A DNA stretch of 64,000 bases from Phialocephala subalpina (Eukaryota; Ascomycota; Leotiomycetes; Helotiales; Mollisiaceae): contig FJOG01000005.1 of assembly GCA_900073065.1 (NCBI GenBank), forward strand, positions 310,001 through 374,000, read 5' to 3'. Every line of letters begins with the position of its first letter. The stretch's first letter is position 1. Under the pieces are notes generated by a model. That model had not been told where the DNA came from and did no database searches. It worked only from the letters and a program-made list of their open reading frames with translations. The position numbers and the translations under genes are program-made. Positions 59,184-64,000 of this stretch are shown here, in pieces.

Positions 59184-59882
59184 TCAAATGACGAGCTGGG
59201 GTTTTGAAGGAGCTTTGATGCTCCGCAGATGGTCGAGGACACTGCTTGCTGAGGACTCGACGGACGTGGGAGAGAGACGATGACGCGGGCGCAATAGCAG
59301 GATGTTGGATTCCCGCTTGCCTCTCGAGTTTAGGCAAGTGGGATATTCTCGCGACAAGATTGCTCTGATTCGTTCTACTGTATGTGGTGATCGTATCTCT
59401 AAAAGGGCGTTTTGTGTGTCTTGTTCTTCTCTTTGTATAGCTGCCAGGTTGGCTGCAATGAGGGGCTGGTCTCCCGATGCGGCATCTTAGCTGCCTTCGG
59501 CTGTGATTCGTCACCGAGCTTCCAAGTAGTGATTCCCGTCATTATGCATGGGATTGAAAAGTCAGGTACTGCGTGGTACAACTTTACGATTCATGACAGC
59601 CCCGCAAGTGCAGAATGATTCCAACATATCACATGTGATTGTGGTTCGATATTCTGCTTCTTGAGTAGACAAAGCCTCTCCCGAAGCATCGTATTCTACA
59701 GGACATCGTAACGAATTATGGGTATACAACACATATTTTGCCCAACCATATGCCACACCATTAATCCGTATGCATGTTCTTCTGCAATATGTAGAACCCT
59801 TTCCCTCTCCATAACAGTATAGCCGCGCCCCTCCTCAGGTCTTCCCCATTGATGAATTACGACACCGGTTCCCTTGAATCCT
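59184..59882. other. Intergenic region
   Basis: About 700 bases upstream of the BCAS3-like gene and downstream of DPM2. Nothing recognised. Confidence 0.4.
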
Positions 59883-60270
59883 TTATGCCTTCTTCTTTCC
59901 AGCAGCTTTCGCCTTGAGCGCCTTCTTTCTATTGCTTCGAATCATGACCACGCTCAAGAATGAGCCTACTACAGCTATGCCCAAGAGAATCAAGATGACG
60001 GGGATGCGAATTGCCCAGACGCGCGGTGGGAAGACATTCTGGAGAGGATGGCCCTCGTCGACAAATGGCTGCAGGAGAAGGTTAGCAGACAGTAAATTCT
60101 CGGGAGAAAGGAGCCACTTTACCATTAAGAGTGTCCAGATTGTGTAGTAAAGAAAGACAACTGAGGCGGCGACGAGCATGCCGAGTCCAACGAGTCTGTC
60201 GAGCTGCAAGGTGTTAACATCACGAATTCAGGAAGATGATTCCTCTGCAAGGAAATATAGAACCAACCAT
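59883..60270 (-). CDS. DPM2: Dolichol-phosphate mannosyltransferase regulatory subunit DPM2
   Basis: Dpm2 stabilises dolichol-phosphate-mannose synthase in the ER membrane, which supplies mannose for N-glycans, O-mannosylation and GPI anchors. Exons 60268-60270, 60123-60203 and 59883-60068 give 89 residues. The first exon is only the ATG, followed at once by a GTTGGT donor. The protein has two membrane helices (residues 9-28, MLVAASVVFLYYTIWTLLM, and about 50-70, IPVILILLGIAVVGSFLSVV) joined by a PFVDEGHPLQNVFPPRVWAI loop that is diagnostic, and a lysine-rich tail (KKALKAKAAGKKKA) compatible with ER retention. It is divergent from CWC22. Confidence 0.93.
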
Positions 60271-60715
60271 TTTGCGAAACGAAGTTTCAAAGGAGTGTGA
60301 TGAATCGAATGCGAGTTTGGAAGACGTGAGGTTGCGCCTGAAGAAAGCTCGATGGTGGCTTCTTGAGGTTTTGAAGGACTAGCAACTCCTTTTTAGAAGC
60401 GAGGCCAATTCGACACGAAGTCCTAACTCTAGCTAGGGCAGATGCAGCACTACAAAGTCAATAAGTAACTAAGATATTATGTTGAAGATGGGAATTTCAT
60501 CAAGTTTTCTGAGCCTTTCTCTTAAAATCAAAATCAAAGACTCGAGATACTTGTCCAGTCCTAGGCTGAGGCTACGATCGAGCACGTGATACTAAACCTT
60601 AAATTGTTAGCCTGCTTTTGTCACGAAGCTAAGAATAATTTCGACCTCGCCTTGCGACAGCCTCACGATCAAAACACTCCATCTCCATCCTCACAGTCAA
60701 CATATCAACGCCAAA
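60271..60715. promoter_or_regulatory. Divergent intergenic region DPM2 / CWC22
   Basis: 445 bases between head-to-head starts. No specific site is claimed. Confidence 0.4.
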
Positions 60716-63019
60716 ATGGAGGCCGCAAGGGGAAGAACAGAGGAGGAGAAGCAGGCCGCTGCGAAGGCCGAATATGAGAAACTCTTGACGATGCGATCTG
60801 GTGGCACATATATCCCTCCAGCGCGACTACGAGCACTTCAATCTCAGATCACCGACAAGACGAGCAAGGAATACCAGCGGATGGCATGGGAGGCTCTGAA
60901 GAAGTCTATCAATGGGCTGATCAACAAAGTCAACGTCTCGAACATTAAGCACATCGTTCCCGAGTTGTTCAGCGAGAACTTGATCAGAGGGCGAGGACTC
61001 TTTTGCAGGAGTATCATGAAGGCGCAGGCAGCAAGTTTGCCTTTCACACCAATTTATGCTGCCATGGCAGCCATAGTCAACACGAAGCTACCCAACGTCG
61101 GAGAACTCCTGTTGAAGCGCCTGATTGTCCAGTTCAAGAAAGGCTTCAAGCGAAACGACAAGGCCGTGTGCCTCTCTGCGACGACATTCATTGCTCATTT
61201 GTGCAATCAACAAGTGGCCAGCGAGGTTGTTGCGGCCCAAATACTTCTACTCCTCCTTCATAAGCCTACCGATGATAGCGTGGAGATTGCTGTTGGGTTG
61301 ACGAGGGAGGTTGGACAACACCTGGAAGAAATGAACCAAGCTATTGCGCTTGCGGTGTTTGATCAATTCCGAAATATCTTGCATGAGGCCGATATCGATA
61401 AGCGGGTGCAATACATGATCGAGGTTCTTTTCCAGGTTCGCAAGGACAAATACAAGGACAATCCGGCCATCAAGGAAGAGCTGGATCTCGTTGAGGAAGA
61501 GGACCAGATCACACATGTCATCGCGTTGGATGATGAGATTGACGTACAAGACGGTCTAAACATCTTCAAATTTGATCCAAACTGGGAAGAGAATGAAGAA
61601 GAATACAAGCGGACCAAAGCCGAGATTCTTGGAGAGGGTACCGATGATGAGGATGGGGATGAAGATGACAGCGATGACAGTGAGGACAACGAAGAGAAAC
61701 GGCAGGAAAAGGCACTGGAGATTAAAGATCAAAGCAACGCTGATCTTGTTGCTCTCCGAAAGACAATATACTTGACTATAATGTCCAGTATCGACCCTGA
61801 GGAATGTTGTCACAAGCTGATGAAGGTCAACTTACCGGCAGGCTTCGAGCATGAACTTCCATCGATGATCATCGAATGTTGTTCACAGGAGAAGACATTT
61901 TCGAAGTTTTACGGTTTGATTGGTGAACGATTTGCCAAGATCAATCGACTCTGGACCGAGCTATTTGAGCAATCTTTTGCCAAGTACTACGATACTATCC
62001 ATCGTTACGAGACCAATCGACTAAGGAACATTGCTCGATTTTTTGGGCATCTCCTCAGCTCCGATGCTATTGGTTGGCATGTAATGTCAAACATCCACCT
62101 GAACGAGGAAGAAACCACATCAAGCAGTCGTATCTTCATAAAGATCCTATTTGAAGATCTGTCTGAAGCAATGGGCATGAAGAAACTGCAAGCTCGTCTC
62201 AAGGATGACATGCTACAGCCTTATTTTGAAGGAATCTTCCCCCACGACAACCCTCGCAATACGAGATTCTCCATCAACTACTTCACGTCGATTAAGATGG
62301 GCGCGCTGACTGAGGAGATGAGAGAATATCTTCAGAACATGCCAAAACCTGCTCTACCAGCACCACCACCAGTCGCCGATGACTCAGACTCCGAGTCGAG
62401 TTACTCCTCGTCCTACAGCAGCCGGTCTTCAAGATCTCCTTTTCCACGGCGGTCCCGGTCTCGATCAGGGCCACGCTCAAGACAGAAGTATTCTACGTCT
62501 CGGTCTAGGTCTCGATCAATTAGTCGGTCTGTAACTCCATCGGAGAGGGGACGTCCAAGGAGCCTGACCGATTCGCGTTCACCACCACGAGGACGACCAA
62601 GATCCGTGACTCCTCCACATAGACGGTCTTATTCGAGATCTGCGACTCCTCCACGAAGGCGGGCACCTTCGATATCCGTCACCCCTCCTCGCCGACGGGC
62701 ACTTTCAAGATCTATCACACCGCCTCGGAGGCGAGCGCTTTCGAGATCTGTTACCCCTCCCCGACGACGGGCATCTTCCAGATCCATTACTCCCCCTCGG
62801 CGACGAGCACCCTCTAGATCTGTTACGTCCCCTCGAAGACAAGCACGTCCGAGGTCCATTACCCCTCCCCGAAGACAAGGACGGCCAAGATCTATCACTC
62901 CTCCTCGCAGACGAGGCGATTCACTGTCCCTCTCACCCGTGCCTAGACGAAAGGCTCCTCGCAGCGATCGATCGGATTCGGGATCACCACGCCCACGAAA
63001 GAGAAGACGACCAAGTTAG
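60716..63019 (+). CDS. CWC22: Pre-mRNA-splicing factor CWC22
   Basis: Cwc22 escorts the DEAD-box protein Prp2 to the spliceosome and, in other eukaryotes, loads eIF4A3 of the exon junction complex. A single exon codes for 767 residues. Conserved parts are EYQRMAWEALKKSINGLINKVN and NLIRGRGLFCRSIMKAQAAS at the start of the MIF4G domain (about 60-250), DVQDGLNIFKFDPNWEENEE at the link, and the MA3 domain (about 335-460; YLTIMSSIDPEECCHKLMKV). The C-terminal 200 residues are an RS-like tail with ten-residue repeats (RSITPPRRRA type). The lack of introns is unusual beside its neighbours. Confidence 0.95.
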   Translation: MEAARGRTEEEKQAAAKAEYEKLLTMRSGGTYIPPARLRALQSQITDKTSKEYQRMAWEALKKSINGLINKVNVSNIKHIVPELFSENLIRGRGLFCRSIMKAQAASLPFTPIYAAMAAIVNTKLPNVGELLLKRLIVQFKKGFKRNDKAVCLSATTFIAHLCNQQVASEVVAAQILLLLLHKPTDDSVEIAVGLTREVGQHLEEMNQAIALAVFDQFRNILHEADIDKRVQYMIEVLFQVRKDKYKDNPAIKEELDLVEEEDQITHVIALDDEIDVQDGLNIFKFDPNWEENEEEYKRTKAEILGEGTDDEDGDEDDSDDSEDNEEKRQEKALEIKDQSNADLVALRKTIYLTIMSSIDPEECCHKLMKVNLPAGFEHELPSMIIECCSQEKTFSKFYGLIGERFAKINRLWTELFEQSFAKYYDTIHRYETNRLRNIARFFGHLLSSDAIGWHVMSNIHLNEEETTSSSRIFIKILFEDLSEAMGMKKLQARLKDDMLQPYFEGIFPHDNPRNTRFSINYFTSIKMGALTEEMREYLQNMPKPALPAPPPVADDSDSESSYSSSYSSRSSRSPFPRRSRSRSGPRSRQKYSTSRSRSRSISRSVTPSERGRPRSLTDSRSPPRGRPRSVTPPHRRSYSRSATPPRRRAPSISVTPPRRRALSRSITPPRRRALSRSVTPPRRRASSRSITPPRRRAPSRSVTSPRRQARPRSITPPRRQGRPRSITPPRRRGDSLSLSPVPRRKAPRSDRSDSGSPRPRKRRRPS
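62600..62914 (+). repeat. 30-base tandem repeat coding RS-type decapeptides
   Basis: About ten units of ten codons each, consensus R-S-[IV]-T-P-P-R-R-R-A with the two following positions variable. The third codon positions differ between units, so the repeat is old enough to have diverged silently while the peptide is kept. Confidence 0.85.
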
Positions 63020-64000
63020 AATGGGACACTGGGGCAAAATTGTAGGTGTATAGATAGGCAATGTACTATTGGTCAAGACTCCAAACTTTTGATCGTCTAC
63101 CGCGAGTTCTTGCTACGCGTCGGTATGGTACTTTGCGACGTGAATGTCCCCTTTCCTAGCCGATGTTTGAGTTATGTGTTTGCAGTTCAGAAGTCGTCAA
63201 GTGACCGCTTAGGATATCTCACAGTTAAACCAATTTAACAATTCTAATTGAGATTCATGTTTTATATGCACGTCTCTAGTTCAAAGATAGAAATTTCAGA
63301 ATCCTATGAATCGAGCTTTGTACTTTTAGCTTTCCTAATACATAATTTTTCAATCTATATTCCCAAAGCTCGCCAATGGCTTTTCACTTCACGGGATTTT
63401 GACTAACTGAGACTCGGGATCGTTACTCAGCAGGTCACATCGTCTCCATAAATGGCCTTGCCGATCCTTGAGGGAGATCATTGGATGGAAACTCGGACGA
63501 AAGACGGAGTTATGCGGGTTATTTGACAAAGCAAATTCTCTGCAATCAAGTGGAGGCGCTTTCAATAATCGACAAGCGCTGCTGCTGTTCCTTGATACCG
63601 GTGACGAAAACCGGAACTTCCAAGACATCGAACCGCCTGTACTGTCAACCATTCTCCACACGGAAGGTCAATAGCCAGCGAGTAGGAGAGTCGATTGAAG
63701 TTCCCATAGAAGTAATGGAAGGTCGAGATGCTCTGGCAATCTTCCACCCAACGTCCAACCCTGTCTGGACGTACATGTCATCTGATTTGAGCGCCTTGTG
63801 CCAGGTGGGCGGGCCATCACGACTTCCGCCCAGTCTCGCCGCCAGCTCAGGTGGTCTGCCTTTCGCGGAGAGAGACGAACGATTGGGTAATAAATGAGGC
63901 GAGGCTGACGTTTGGTGGTGCGAAAAGGCCCTGGCCGGCTAAGCCACTTTTGTTTAAACTCCTTGGCGGGTTGTTATTCAGCGGGATCTTCCTCTCACCT
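63020..64000. other. Intergenic region to the window end
   Basis: About 980 bases after CWC22. ORFs of 90-138 codons overlap on both strands with no recognisable domain or splice partner. A gene could begin beyond the edge. Confidence 0.4.

Noticed and set aside
1..64000. tRNA, rRNA, CRISPR or transposon features
   Set aside because: I looked for B-box-like GGTTCGA signals, repeat-spacer arrays, terminal repeats and transposase or reverse-transcriptase motifs and found none convincing; a tRNAscan and RepeatMasker run would settle it.

Overview
The window is nuclear DNA from a filamentous ascomycete (Pezizomycotina). The evidence is short introns of about 45-200 bases with GT..AG ends and CTAAC/CTGAC-type branch sites, compact genes on both strands, and fungal-specific families: PacC, PAR32/DUF3602, 2EXR and a Gfd2/QIP-like nuclease. 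The PacC and C2H2 proteins look like those of Leotiomycetes; that placement is an impression, not a test. Gene models below were assembled by hand. The multi-exon CDSs given with full exon lists keep one open frame across their splice sites. The 3' boundary of TOP3 and the 5' boundary of the ING gene are the least certain.

Layout. 1-13 kb: RAB5-type GTPase (cut by the window edge), KRI1, a DHA1-type MFS transporter, the RCM1/NSUN5 rRNA methyltransferase, a GFA-like zinc protein, an unrecognised 124-residue protein, PRP18 and SAP18. 13-27 kb: complex I NDUFB4-like subunit, glutathione S-transferase, PAR32-like protein, a 3.3-kb stretch without genes, a single-finger C2H2 protein, a six-helix membrane protein, and an ING/PHD protein. 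27-34 kb: an eight-exon gene combining a nucleotidyltransferase/poly(A)-polymerase-like body with an MJ1316 RNA-end-recognition domain, then a 2.5-kb upstream region full of PacC sites leading into pacC itself. 34-48 kb: SnoaL/NTF2-like protein, RLP24, PAM18/TIM14, a QIP/Gfd2-like DEDDh nuclease, KU80, a TMEM205-like membrane protein, a 2EXR protein and STB3. 48-64 kb: an assembly gap of 472 Ns, DNA topoisomerase III, a DUF1295 membrane protein, a small unknown protein, a BCAS3-like WD protein, DPM2 and CWC22.

Most genes are housekeeping and unrelated in pathway, as expected of a chromosome arm rather than a cluster. There is a noticeable share of RNA and ribosome-biogenesis genes (KRI1, RCM1, PRP18, RLP24, CWC22, the MJ1316 protein, the QIP-like nuclease), chromatin factors (SAP18, ING, STB3, all linked in other fungi to Sin3/Rpd3-type complexes) and genome-maintenance genes (KU80, TOP3). 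Many sit as head-to-head pairs with 270-480 bases between start codons (RAB5/KRI1, PRP18/SAP18, RLP24/PAM18, KU80/TMEM205-like, TOP3/DUF1295, DPM2/CWC22), which suggests shared bidirectional promoters.

The two most interesting items are the MJ1316-domain protein at 27170-29509, whose nucleotidyltransferase-like half seems to have lost its catalytic acids, and the dense array of GCCARG motifs upstream of pacC, including three copies at an exact 11-base spacing.
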